Of a DNA stretch of 64,000 nucleotides, positions 51,201-58,946 are shown piece by piece. Source of the stretch: Pardosa pseudoannulata (Eukaryota > Arthropoda > Arachnida > Araneae > Lycosidae); the NCBI GenBank assembly GCA_032207245.1, contig CM063509.1:96751038-96815037 (forward strand). The letters run 5' to 3'. The notes under the pieces were generated by a model. It made no database searches. It saw nothing but the letters and a program-made list of their open reading frames with translations, and was not told the origin of the DNA. Positions within the stretch are counted from its first letter, which is position 1; each line of letters opens with the position of its first letter. Position numbers and translations under genes: made by a program.

Positions 51201-52188
51201 ATTTGTATTTATATTTATAACATAAAATCATCCAGTCTTTCTTGAACCATGGAGTTCCACAATCGCTGTTCATTATCACTTTTATGTCATTCTGGACATT
51301 GCTTCTGACATTTAATTACTAATTCACAACTTTAACTATTTATTTAGAAAATTATACCATACATCATCAAAAGATCTTATCTAGATAATACAGACATTCA
51401 AATAGTTTTGTGGATATCATATTAAATATACCTTATGAATGTACATTCAAAATATTCATTCCCTAAGTCAAGTAAAAACAATTGATTATAACTAAATAAA
51501 CTTCTGTAAAATGATGAAAATATAACATGAGAGAGAAAGATTGGTGCTCAAAATCTACAATGAATAGCATAAGAAACTTCATGTAAATAATCTAAAACAT
51601 TTTCATGAAAAGGTTGGTTAATTTTATTAATCCAGTGCATACAGTTTATCAGTCAATCGTACCTAATTTTAAAAAGACCAGAAAAACTAATAAAAGAATT
51701 ACTTTAACTGTAAGTAGCTTAATTTTCTATTATGAACTTAAAGAACATTTCCTAAAGTGCTGGGATTAAATCTTTGACAAATAAGCTATCAGTACTTAAT
51801 AAAATAATTCTTTTCTTTTAATTATTACAATAAATATATGAAATCTCAAGTTGAAGATTTATCACATCACTCACTGGCATTCGTTCATTATTTCATCTTG
51901 ACTTCGGACCTGAACCGGTGCAAGTTGCTCCACATTTTCTTCATAATTATAGAAGCATTTTGTAATTTTTTCATCAAAAGTATTCACTAAATCTTCGAGT
52001 GATGTAGAAAATGCATCACTAAAACTGCTGTCTACAAACGAGTTTTCATTAGTTTCAGGACTAGAAAATGAGTCTTTATTTGAATTTTCAAAATCTTCAG
52101 AGCTCTGAAAATCATTAAATTCTGGCCAATCTTCTATCCTTGCAAGAGGGGCCTGTATTTTTAATTCAGACATCTTCATATCACACAA
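36254..52188 (-). CDS. Unc-76: FEZ/Unc-76 family protein, complete coding region in 8 exons
   Basis: Fasciculation and elongation protein zeta / UNC-76: a cytoplasmic adaptor that binds kinesin-1 heavy chain and links it to axonal cargo. Eight minus-strand exons join in phase: 52188-51875, 50183-50075, 49984-49859, 49696-49597, 47505-47264, 44860-44785, 39256-39191 and 36270-36254, 1050 nt for 349 residues. Family marks in order are SLEDLVNTFDEK with a QLAPV element (64-92), an IWWTLTGNFG motif followed by Pro-Ile-Asp-Trp (106-122), PLFTAEQVLEEIEEMIQ (167-183), a coiled-coil segment around ALRDELEFEKELKN (about 222-270), YLSTVIPYDPERGSPDNQTL (298-317) and the invariant C-terminus TVPTLLTDYILKVFCPT. 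Length is close to the 350-390 residues usual in the family. The vertebrate segment between the coiled coil and YL(S/N)TVIPY is absent and the exons join directly. Upstream, a Jockey element starts 1.5 kb away. Confidence 0.94.
36648..37907 (-). mobile_element. non-autonomous Helitron, copy 1
   Basis: Read on the minus strand it starts TCCCCTATATAATAATAG at 37907 (after host A) and ends with an imperfect hairpin CCTGTCATATGACGGG, then CTATATGCTAG followed by host T at 36647. A TC start, a hairpin then CTRR end, and insertion between A and T are Helitron marks. About 170 bp at the start are repeated inside (about 37045-37300 against 37740-37907). Similar interior to the element at 45.9 kb. Confidence 0.6.
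39191..39256 (-). CDS. Unc-76: Unc-76/FEZ coding exon 7
   Basis: 66 nt, acceptor ATATTTTAG and strong donor GTAAGA, residues 323-345. Encodes LQAINDDSPTVPTLLTDYIL plus Lys, the nearly invariant C-terminal FEZ motif. Translation past the donor is not needed: the terminal residues come from exon 8. Confidence 0.95.
40056..40227 (-). mobile_element. tRNA-derived SINE, copy 4
   Basis: Flanked by a perfect 14-bp duplication AAAAAGTAGGACAA (40042-40055 and 40228-40241). On the minus strand: tRNA-like head with TGGCCAATTGGTTAGGGTGC and box B GTGGGTTCTAATCCC, body GGAATCAGCTTTAAGCAG then GGTCCCGGTCTCATTAGCCC, end GACCGTAGCACTCCAAATC. In Unc-76 intron 7 side of 39.3-44.8 kb. Confidence 0.88.
40431..40446. 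repeat. poly(G) run
   Basis: Sixteen consecutive G in otherwise AT-rich intron. Could form a quadruplex or be a sequencing-prone homopolymer. Confidence 0.9.
40848..40936 (-). pseudogene. second copy of Ginger-like C-terminal coding fragment
   Basis: About 90 bp nearly identical to 41998-42090. On the minus strand it reads NIIDDVFYVLDFKFSKLKSL then Y(A)KNQCT, the same peptide as in the Ginger-like element but outside its left terminal repeat (41424). Flanking sequence differs on both sides. Confidence 0.65.
41988..42221 (-). pseudogene. C-terminal part of KRAB-A-domain-protein-2-like / Ginger2-type integrase
   Basis: A 77-codon open stretch with KRQLKKGFRSKDDEVYIKNF, PKQVPDIDRSKIDSKSVL, then DVFYVLDFKFSKLKSLYTKN. 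In arthropod proteins named KRAB-A domain-containing 2-like, which derive from a gypsy-like integrase, the region after the catalytic core reads (V)(R)VPDVDR(G/A)R.D.(R/K)N(V/I)(L/I)GV(V/I)...DGFY..GT..G.L..LYTR(N/S)QF, a close fit in order and spacing. The catalytic core is not present upstream in frame. The assignment is from memory of that family. Confidence 0.5.
43009..43098. repeat. perfect 45-bp tandem duplication
   Basis: Two adjacent identical 45-bp units (43009-43053 and 43054-43098) starting CTTTTTGCTGTTATACACTT. Identity of the two suggests a recent event. Inside the Ginger-like element. Confidence 0.92.
44785..44860 (-). CDS. Unc-76: Unc-76/FEZ coding exon 6
   Basis: 76 nt, acceptor TTCTTTAG and donor GTATGT, residues 298-323. 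Encodes YLSTVIPYDPERGSPDNQTL then QILIK, the conserved YLxTVIPY element near the FEZ C-terminus. The last A begins an Ile codon completed by exon 7. Confidence 0.95.
45090..45583. mobile_element. piggyBac-type MITE, TTAA duplication
   Basis: TTAA at 45086-45089 and 45584-45587 border inverted ends CCCTTTGACGTATGG and CCCTTTGAGAGGCAC. TTAA duplication with CCC(T) ends is characteristic of piggyBac. 494 bp, no transposase frame, between Unc-76 exons 5 and 6. Confidence 0.75.
45650..45894. repeat. direct repeat, left copy, next to Helitron copy 2
   Basis: Matches 47028-47234 over its length (ATCATGTATTACACTTTTCA, TTGGAATCTTAAAAACAAG, ATATTATGCCTTTAAGTATA) but has about 45 bp extra in the middle. 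It ends exactly where the Helitron begins. Confidence 0.85.
45895..47027 (-). mobile_element. non-autonomous Helitron, copy 2
   Basis: On the minus strand it starts TCTATATATATAAAAATG at 47027 after host A, passes a CTGTATGTATGTATGTACTC stretch, and ends with a hairpin of CCATAGC and GCATGG, then GGGCAAACTTGCTAA followed by host T. These are Helitron end marks. Interior around 46570-46900 resembles 36830-37140 in Helitron copy 1 (AAATAAGAAATGA, TGACGTCATAATG, TTATGT.ATAAATT). No Rep/helicase frame. Confidence 0.65.
47028..47234. repeat. direct repeat, right copy, next to Helitron copy 2
   Basis: Starts exactly where the Helitron ends and runs to 30 bp from the exon 5 donor. See the left copy at 45650-45894. 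Helitrons make no target duplication, so the pair needs another cause. Confidence 0.85.
47264..47505 (-). CDS. Unc-76: Unc-76/FEZ coding exon 5 (coiled coil)
   Basis: 242 nt, acceptor AATTTACAG and donor GTCTGT, residues 217-297. It encodes the coiled-coil part: a VKMLTLVQLHDLLNNIESL helix, then ALRDELEFEKELKNTFISL and IQNKRRHL. This is the strongest FEZ match in the window. The basic tail (VDKKKGTRNG) ends SEPK on a codon boundary. The donor (GTCTGT) is unusual but preceded by AAG. Confidence 0.95.
48623..49408 (+). mobile_element. 786-bp non-autonomous DNA element, copy B, 6-bp target duplication
   Basis: Nearly identical along its length to 16542-17330, same orientation. Runs from CAGGGTATCTGCC to GGAAACCGTG; AGCCTA is directly repeated at 48617-48622 and 49409-49414. 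In Unc-76 intron 4. No coding frame. Confidence 0.85.
49597..49696 (-). CDS. Unc-76: Unc-76/FEZ coding exon 4
   Basis: 100 nt, residues 184-217. It begins QQRSPSLNTCDTPEKSPDDL and ends KSKVAMYIGMYKD, leaving a G that the next exon turns into a Glu codon. Less conserved than its neighbours, but good acceptor (TTTTCATAG) and donor (GTAAAA) sites and the phase support it. Confidence 0.88.
49859..49984 (-). CDS. Unc-76: Unc-76/FEZ coding exon 3
   Basis: 126 nt, phase 0 at both ends, residues 142-183. An acidic linker (DCESKDESPKEVDMR) leads into EPLFTAEQVLEEIEEMIQ, the conserved FEZ helix with its run of Glu residues. Acceptor TATTTGTAG, donor GTAGTT. Confidence 0.93.
50075..50183 (-). CDS. Unc-76: Unc-76/FEZ coding exon 2
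   Basis: 109 nt, acceptor CCCCTAG and donor GTATGT, residues 105-141. The family's WxALTDNYG...DW motif appears here as WWTLTGNFGSILPIDWTK, so a conserved Asp has become Gly. The rest (SCAKGLQHSLINMNQNM) is variable linker. Confidence 0.9.
50184..51874. other. Unc-76 intron 1; nothing recognised
   Basis: AT-rich intron with a poly(A) run next to the exon 2 acceptor (50200-50215) and a short GC-richer patch at 50640-50670. No exon or repeat was recognised. Confidence 0.5.
51875..52188 (-). CDS. Unc-76: Unc-76/FEZ coding exon 1
   Basis: 314 nt, residues 1-105. An acidic, Ser-rich N-terminus (MCDMKMSELKIQAPLARIED and on) is followed by the conserved SLEDLVNTFDEKI motif, an aromatic CFYNYEE stretch and QLAPVQVRSQDEIM. 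The donor GTGAGT lies two bases into a Gln codon; reading on would stop at once. A second ATG three codons downstream is also possible. The region just upstream (52189-52340) holds a GCGCATG half-site of the NRF1 type and a CCACGCCC box, but no TATA element was recognised. Confidence 0.92.
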
Positions 52189-52363
52189 ACTTTACTTTTT
52201 ACACATTTCCGATGGTAAATACAAAATCGTAAACATCAGCCGCACCTACCGCTGCATGACTCACTGCGCATGTCTTTGAATATCATCGATAATAATCCGT
52301 TTTCTATATTCATCGGTATTCCCTAGCCACGCCCTTCGTTACTATGCACTGAATTCTTTTATT

Positions 52364-52413
52364 GGTTTGCTGTGGAGCGCTACGGTCTACTCTTTTGCTA
52401 CACAAGGGTTAAA
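52364..52413 (-). mobile_element. 5'-truncated SINE, copy 5
   Basis: Only the last 50 bp of the family (AACCCTTGTGTAGCAAAAGA then GTAGACCGTAGCGCTCC on the minus strand) flanked by a perfect 12-bp duplication AATTCTTTTATT (52352-52363 and 52414-52425). A truncated insertion with intact duplications shows it was copied by target-primed reverse transcription. It lies 165 bp upstream of the Unc-76 start codon. Confidence 0.85.
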
Positions 52414-52837
52414 AATTCTTTTATTCTTTTAGCCGAGGTTGTAAATAAATGTTAGGGGTAGGCAGATTTTCCTGAGAAAAGAGCCAAATTATCTACGAAA
52501 CGATATAACGAAGGTATTAGAAAGCCATCTATATGTGAATATTTCTTATTTACACAAAATAAATAGGCAAAAATCAAAAGAGTTGTTTCTACAAATCCCT
52601 GTTATAACTTCATTAGGCTCCAGCAGTGATGCCAGCCATGAATGGAGACAAGGAAGGGGCTCGTATTTCACCCCTCAAAATTTACAATTTGTGCTGGAAA
52701 AAAGAAATTCAAAATTATGATAATAAAAATATTTATTGAAAGGGTACGGGGGTTTCGCTTTATTTTTATTAATGTAATTGGCAGAATGTTAAGACAACTG
52801 CGCTTAACTGAACCTACAATCTTTTTACGAGCAGATC

Positions 52838-53340
52838 CGCGGTAGCTCAGTCGCCAAAGGCAGCGATCTTGTGAGTAGAAAATTGTAAGTTCAGACCTCA
52901 AGTGGGGCCATCGTGATCACCGGTGATCACGATGGCCCCGGCTCGAGCCGGCCAAAGGTACCCCGTGTTCATAAATGGCGGCTGGTGGTACGCAAAATAA
53001 CATGTTTGAGGTCTCAATCTCCTCTAAATTCTCAAAAGATACTCCTGAGGGTGGCAGGCAAAGCCTAGATACGAGGACACAATTTGTATGTTTATTTTGT
53101 CTCAGGGTGTAAAGTTGAACGCCTATATGGATTCTTATTTTTACCTTCGAGCACAGAAGCGTTTAACTGCAATGATTCGAAAATCAGCGTCTTTCTCCTC
53201 CAGGCAAAAATTCTGGCTGTGACATTGCGCCTCCCCCATAGTTAAGGGCGGTTATGGGGCTCCTTAGCCAGAAGGCCTCATCCCCGGTCAAAAGGTAGAG
53301 AGTAAGCGAGGTGAGGTCTGTTAAAAAAAATTAAGATTAT
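52838..53340 (+). repeat. tRNA-headed SINE-like repeat with palindrome
   Basis: Begins GATCCGCGGTAGCTCAGTCG, a tRNA-like 5' half with box A TAGCTCAGTCG; a box B-like GTAAGTTCAGACCTC follows about 45 bp later. The next 400 bp are non-coding and less AT-rich, with TACTCCTGAGGGTGGCAGGC and CCTTAGCCAGAAGGCC. It ends near an A-rich stretch at 53322. Plan similar to 19860-20410. A 36-bp perfect palindrome lies just after the head. Confidence 0.5.
52904..52939. repeat. perfect 36-bp palindrome
   Basis: Each half is 18 bp (GGGGCCATCGTGATCACC and its reverse complement) with no spacer and no mismatch. It could form a cruciform in DNA or a tight hairpin in RNA. Possibly an intact inverted duplication of the SINE-like repeat's own GGCCATCGTGATCAC piece. 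Confidence 0.97.
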
Positions 53341-53693
53341 GAATTTAGAAAGGAGTAATTTAGATGCCGGTCATTAAAAGGTGGGTAGGGCTGGTGGGCA
53401 TCGTAAGGGCTGGTGGTTGTAGTCAAAACCTGTAAAATACTCAAACAGAAGTGTTAGTACCCTGAAAAGAAAATAGATAATTAGTAGACACAGTTAGGTA
53501 CACTAGATGGAGTCTTACGAGCTAAATAAACATCAAAACACAGTTATTTACAATATCTGCTCCATAATAAAATTACACATATAATTTTTTTTAATATCAC
53601 ATCACCTCACAACACATTTACATTGCAACATAAAAGGGAAGGGGGTGAAGTAATAAGCACTGAGAGAAATAGTTTAAGGTAAGATATCTATTG

Positions 53694-55474
53694 TCAGGAA
53701 ATCAAAGCGGCGCGAGGCCGGCGTATCTTAGATGGGCTATTATGATCATAATCCGGAAGTTCAGCTATTATTTCATTCGGAATACTATTGAGGCTATTGT
53801 AAAAATTTTGAGATGCTTTAACACAGGATTGTTTGAAAGTTAACATATTGAAATCACGTCTTATTATTTCATTGGATAAATATCGATGTGCGCCTCTAAC
53901 ACGCCTGATAAATTTATTTTGTACTCTTTCAATTAAATTCAAATTAGACTTCGCGGCAAACGACCAAACCGGAGCTGCGTAAAGAGCGGTAGGAAAAACT
54001 ATTGTTTTATATAAAAGAATTTTATTTTTATTATTTAAGTATTTACTGTTAAAGAGCATTTTTAAATTTTCTAATTTTCCTATCATTTTATTTTTGACTT
54101 CCGTTATATGAGGACGCCAGGTTAGTTTTTTATCTAATATTACACCTAAATATTTTACAGAGTTTTCCCAGTTAATTACCTCGTCGAGTAGATATAATCT
54201 AGGAAGAGTTTTGTAAGTACGAGTAAAATATATAGCATTACATTTAGAGGGGTTAACTTTAATTTTCCATTTAATAAACCAATCTTCCAGAGTGTCCAGG
54301 TGTGACTGAATGTAGCTAGCAACAGAATTTACGTGTGGGGCTGAAGCAATTATAGCCGTGTCATCCGCATACAAGGCTAGAGAAGTACAATCATTTCTAG
54401 GAATATCATTAATATAAATATTAAACAGGGTGGGACCTAAAATGGAGCCTTGCTGTACACCTGCCGTTATTGATTTTAATGTGGAGAAAGTGTTTTGTAT
54501 GCGGACGGTGAAGTGACGATCGCAAAGGCAATTGTGTAAGAAATGTATTAAAGCATTAGGCATTTTAAGCTGGATGAGTTTGTAAATGAGGCCTACATGC
54601 GAGATGCGGTCGAAAGCCTTTGCGATGTCTAAGAAGAGTGCACCAGTTGGCTTGCGTGATTGTAGTCCCTCGCTAGTGAGTTCTACTACACGAAGCAACT
54701 GATGAGAGGTGTTGTGCTGGTTACGAAAACCAAATTGCTCCGGAATTAGCACATTATTTCCCTGCAGGAAGAATTGGTTGGCTGGTTGGTTGGGAGCACT
54801 ACGGTCTACTTTTTGCTACACGAGGGCTAATGAGACCGGGACCTACTGTTTAAAGCCGATTCCGAACGGCTACGAACATCCATGCCTCAGTGGGACTCGA
54901 ACCCACGAACTCCGGTTTCGAAGGTCAGTGCCCTAACCATTCGGCCATCGTTCGGCTAGCAGGAAGAATTGGAGGCGGTTATATATCACTCGCTCGGCAA
55001 CTTTACTGAGGCAACTCAAGAGACTAATAGGACGGTAACTAACAGGAAAAGTTAAATTAGCTTTAGGTTTGGGTATAGGACACACTATTGCAGTTTTCCA
55101 AGCATTAGGAAAATATTTAAATTTCATCATATAGTTAATTATTGCCGTTAAATAAATTAATATGTTAGGAGGTAGGTTTTTAATACATCTATTTGAGATT
55201 TCATCTATACCAGGAGATTTATTATTTTTAAGATTTTTAATAATTAAAGCAACTTCTGCGATAGTAGCCGGAGTTAATTCGTTACTTAGAGGGTTACTAA
55301 GAAAATTATTTACTGTACTAATAACCTGGCGGTCATGATCCTCGTCTTCTAAATCCTCGTTGGGCGCAAATTGAGTTTCATATACTTCCGCGATCGCTTC
55401 TGCTTTACCAGCCGGATCGAAAGCTACACCATTTAATCCGTGGATGGGAGGTATGCTGTTATAACCATTACCCC
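53694..55474 (-). pseudogene. Jockey reverse transcriptase, split by a SINE
   Basis: Right part: NNKSPGIDEISN near 55240, WKTAIVCPIPKPKAN, YRPISLLSCLSKVAERVIYN (55130-54973). The SINE at 54778-54958 interrupts it there. Left part: PEQFGFRNQHNT, GALFLDIAKAFDRI, TAGVQQGSILGP, LALYADDTAII (the catalytic Tyr-Ala-Asp-Asp box), VKYLGVILD and a C-terminal ERVQNKFIRRVRGA. The domain is otherwise open for about 350 codons and ends at a TGA at 53696, so the copy is fairly young. Confidence 0.88.
54778..54958 (-). mobile_element. tRNA-derived SINE, copy 6 (best preserved)
   Basis: Flanked by a perfect 14-bp duplication GCAGGAAGAATTGG (54764-54777 and 54959-54972) inside the Jockey reverse transcriptase. 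On the minus strand: box A region GATGGCCGAATGGTTAGGGC, box B GGGTTCGAGTCCCA, then GGCATGGATGTTCGTAGCCG, a body with TTTAAACAGTAGGTCCCGGT and a tail of CCAA units. Both internal promoter boxes look intact. Confidence 0.92.
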
Positions 55475-55984
55475 TCAGACGCTTCTGAAATTTCCATAAA
55501 GAATTGTCCAGAAGGTATGATTACTTATGAAATCTGACCATTGTTTCTGTCTATATGTTTGAATCTTTTCTCTGACAGTCCGCTTGAGAACAAAGTACTC
55601 TTGCCTGGAGGAAGGGGTACGAAGATATTGATAAAGCTTACGTGCTGCATTTCTATTATTAATTAAATTCTTAATATGGGTAGGTAATTTATGAACTTTT
55701 GGTTTTTTAATAATATGGGAAGAACTTTTCTTAGCTGCGTTAATGGTATCAGTTAAGTTAATTACAGCACTTTCTATACAATTAGTAGATCTAATACTAG
55801 GAAATAATAATTTAGCAGAGGCAAGAGTTTCCTGGAACTGGCGCCAATTAGTAAAAGTGGTGGGCTCAGAAACTTGGGTAATCAACTGCAGATCAATTGT
55901 CAGAAGAACTGGCAAATGATCTGAGTCAAAAATATCCAGAGTTTCAACATTACATTTAAAGGGTTTTGATGAGAGCAAGGTCAA
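55475..55984 (-). pseudogene. Jockey ORF2 fragment: endonuclease end and linker
   Basis: 169 codons open: IFDSDHLPVLLTI is the last endonuclease motif (catalytic His in SDHxP), followed by a basic linker (NLINNRNAARKLYQYLRTPS, EYFVLKRTVREKIQTYRQKQ) that precedes the reverse transcriptase in Jockey elements. A frameshift near 55495 turns the expected LWKFQK continuation into a stop. Confidence 0.75.
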
Positions 55985-56355
55985 TCGTGGAGGGTCGTCC
56001 TGTAAAAAAATGAGTAGGGGTGGGGGGTGAAGAAGGTTAACATCAGTATTATCAGTGACTAATTTTAGAAGCTCTCGGCCGAAATTGTTATTACTATAGC
56101 AGTTTCAGGCTTTGTTATGGGCATTAAAGTCACCAGCCATAACAGAAAAGTTAGAATAATTAAGAATTTTATGACTATCATCTTTAGGGAAACCTCTACC
56201 AATTTTAAAATAAGCATTAGTCATTAGAATTTTGTTATTGTTAAAGAGCACACGACTTTAAAAAGCCTAAAAGATTGTCAGCGTCACTGAACAGTCAATG
56301 GAATTAAAGCTTTCCTATCAACTAGCCAATCAGAAGCACTCTTTTAAGTCATTTT

Positions 56356-56498
56356 GGGCCGATCAAACCAAAGTCGTTTAACGGCTAACTACGATTAGCC
56401 ACGATTAACCCTGGAGCCAACCAATGGGGAAACGGAATTCTCCGTTTAAACCGAGATTAATCGCGCTTTGCGTTAAACGACTTTGGTGGGATCGGTCC
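56356..56498. mobile_element. short MITE, possibly PIF/Harbinger-type (143 bp)
   Basis: Inverted ends GGGCCGATCAAACCAAAGTC and GGACCGATCCCACCAAAGTC, continuing GTTTAACG on both sides. Flanking trinucleotides TTT and TAA would fit a decayed TWA duplication. Internal GATTAGCC/CGATTAA repeats. No coding capacity. The superfamily is a guess from the GG(G/A)C start. Confidence 0.55.
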
Positions 56499-56816
56499 TA
56501 AGAAATGCCGTGTGTGTTACAAGAATCAAATTAAAAGTGAGACTCCCTGGCGATGTAAACAATTCAGAATTCCTTTGCACTTTGTTATGAAAAGTACCAC
56601 TAGCTTGAAGACTATTATCTTAATTTTACCGTTTCTGATACTTAACACTATGTAAAAAGTGGATTTTAATTAAGAATATGTAAGAATTGTAAAATAAAAC
56701 AAGTTTTTTAAATAAAAAATAAATGGTTACTTCACGCACAGTTTTTCATTATTAAATCGTACCGGAAGGGGTTAAGAACTAGCATATTATTTCTGGGAGA
56801 TTTTTTTTTTACTTTT

Positions 56817-56818
<2 letters not shown>

Positions 56819-56885
<67 letters not shown>
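56819..56885. repeat. (AT)n microsatellite
   Basis: About 66 bp of uninterrupted AT, next to a run of T. The 900 bp to its right (56886-57810) hold no recognised feature other than short AC/AT stretches near 57190. Confidence 0.95.
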
Positions 56886-56890
<5 letters not shown>

Positions 56891-57810
56891 GAAATAATAG
56901 CAATGAGCATTTAAATGATTTTATAGTAGTACTTATGTAATTAATTACCCTGTTAGTCTTATCAAACACATAACTGGTTGCTTCAATTTTAATTGCAAAT
57001 ATAATAATTATATATATTATTTTTTATCATTATTTATTATGTAAATTGCTTTATGCTAAACTTTTCCCCCCTCCTTTTATAATATAAAAATAAATATCTT
57101 TAAAGTAACAGTTTATTATTTTTTGTAATGCATATATCATTTAAAGGTGTAATCAAATGACACTGTTGCATTTTGTGTCCAATTCCTACAGACACACACA
57201 CATTATATATATCTATACATATATAGAGAGAGATGTTATCCAAGAAAAATAATGATTTATGGGTTTTGTGACACTACAGATTGTTGCCTAATATTTATGT
57301 AATAATAAAAATATTGGATATTTCTCAAAGGAAAAATATACTCATGCTTTCATTCTAAACATGATACCTTGCCAAATATAGTTAGTTAATCCCAATTATT
57401 CAATTTATTTTTCATAGCATATAATAGTTAAATTTTGTAAAAATATCAACTTTTGCGGTCTACAACAAATACAGAAAATAGGAATTGGCGACTTCAAAAT
57501 ACAACAAAATTCCCATGTTTTGGAAATTTTCAAAATTCCCTTCCCAAAAAACCGGTTTTTTCCCCGGGTTTAAACCAGGTTTTTTCCACTGCTCACAACT
57601 CTAGGTAGAGATAGCAGGTATCATCTAATTTATGAAATACTGTCCGTCTCATCACATAGTACTCATTTTCCGCCTATAAGGTTATACTTCTTCAACATGG
57701 GACTCGTCTGGAATATGGCTCCCCAACTAGCACGGAAACGTTGGATTTTCTTTGTCTAAAAGTTGGCTGTTGGTTTTTGATTGGGTAAACGTTGAAAAGG
57801 GGAAATGGGT

Positions 57811-58636
57811 ACAGATGCTATGTTTACACTCCGGCTTTTATTGCCAAATTTGGTGTTTTTTTTAGCGTTTTGTCGGGCGATGACTGGTTAGCTTTTTCTA
57901 CCCTGACATTGGAACTTTGTAATGGCAACCCTGGTTAGTTCTTTCAGCCCCATTGGTGCACGTGATTTCTGACGTTACGACCTGTTTCTTTCGAATACGG
58001 AATTCCTGGAGTTCGGATGTGCTGTCTCGCGTGGTCGGGTTGTAGAATTTTATGCTTTGTTCTTTTTAGTTTGTTTCTTTCTAGTTGTACATTATGGATG
58101 TTTTTTTGAAATTTTTGGGTACAATTAACATAGTTAAGAAGTATCAGAAGATTTTTCGGGGATTATACAGTTTGTGGGGAGGGCAGTGCGTATGTAGGGA
58201 TGAAGGTGTAATATAAGCAACTTTTGCTATGTATTTGTTAAACAGGAGGGAATTATTTTCATAATTGGAAATTTTCTGTTTATGCCTATTGCACAAATAT
58301 CGGCATACAATTGGCTAAGAAATGTAAAAGTAATCGCCTATATCCCATAAGAAATATGAAAGTAATCGCATGTGCAGAACCTTCTCCAAACGAGAAAGTT
58401 GTGTATCAACCGTGTTACCGCTCCATTGCTGCAAGATTTCAAATGTGCAAGGTAAGCTCTATTGATATTTTTGCGTTCTTTCATATATACCCTCATTATT
58501 AGTAATTTATTCCTGAAGAAAGCGAGGGTTGACTTAAGAATTGGGTTTCACCCCTGCCAAGTGGCGATAAAGCGCCAAATATGGTAACCCAGACTGCTTT
58601 CTCCTCTCCTTGTCGTGTTATTTTTTTTCTTATGTT
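57811..58636 (+). mobile_element. Merlin element, left arm
   Basis: Starts ACAGATGCTATGTTTACACT, like the 21-bp end of the 24.1-kb relative, and shares with the two short copies TTGCCAAATTTGG, CCCTGACATTGGAACTTTGT, CCCCATTGGTGCACGTGATT and the AAGAAGTAT..GAAGATTTTT block. It contains an unrecognised ORF (about 58300-58451). The arm is cut at 58636 by the LTR element and resumes at 62895. Confidence 0.75.
58300..58451 (+). CDS. unrecognised exon-like ORF in Merlin left arm
   Basis: An open stretch reading LAKKCKSNRLYPIRNMKVIA, then CAEPSPNEKVVYQPCYRSIA and ARFQMCK, ending at a good splice donor (AAG|GTAAGC at 58451). It has four Cys residues at varied spacing and looks more protein-like than its surroundings. 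No family is recognised. The two short relatives do not carry it. It could be a 5' exon of the element's own gene, a captured host exon, or chance. Start not determined. Confidence 0.3.
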
Positions 58637-58935
58637 TGTAGTGTTCATCAAGTTTCGTTTTCAGTAAACCGAAATGATAACACTCATTAACATTAATAAC
58701 AATTTAACAAAAATGCAATTTAAAATATTAGAAGGTTAAATAGATAAAATAAGTAAGAAATAGTAAAAGATAGAGCAGCTGTCGGCTCTCAAGTACAAGC
58801 ACATGGTACTGACTGAATGCATCCGTTAACTTCACTTATCGTCCTATGCTATTTCACTACCGTTCCAAAAAGTTTATGCTTTTATGCTTGCCTAACCATG
58901 GGGTTAGATATGGAAGTTCCTTGGGGACCACCACA
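58637..58935 (-). repeat. 3' LTR of Gypsy element
   Basis: 299 bp. Differs from the other LTR by scattered substitutions and small indels, for example a repeated TTTATGC near 58882, so the insertion is not brand new. Confidence 0.92.
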
Positions 58936-58946
58936 GTACTCCCCCC

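Larger units (their letters stand above)
53590..56255 (-). mobile_element. 5'-truncated Jockey-type non-LTR retrotransposon
   Basis: Minus-strand copy with the end of an endonuclease domain (AGDFNAHN at about 56145-56120, then SDHLPVLLT near 55925), reverse transcriptase and 3' region. Upstream of about 56255 no similarity remains, so it is truncated inside the endonuclease. Damage is light: one TGA in place of the Trp expected after FNAHNKA, one frameshift near 55495 and a SINE insertion. The exact 3' end is not clear. Confidence 0.85.

Noticed and set aside
51871..51874. Stop codon closing the first Unc-76 exon as a 105-residue protein
   Set aside because: The TGA overlaps a GTGAGT donor, and exon 2 continues the FEZ sequence in phase.
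52838..52910. Functional tRNA gene (GCGGTAGCTCAG head)
   Set aside because: Only the 5' half and a weak B box fit; no acceptor stem pairing or complete cloverleaf. Better read as a SINE head.
54709..54936. Plus-strand frame across the SINE at 54.8 kb
   Set aside because: It is the antisense of the SINE and Jockey RT; similar frames at 12.7 and 20.6 kb arise from the same repeat.
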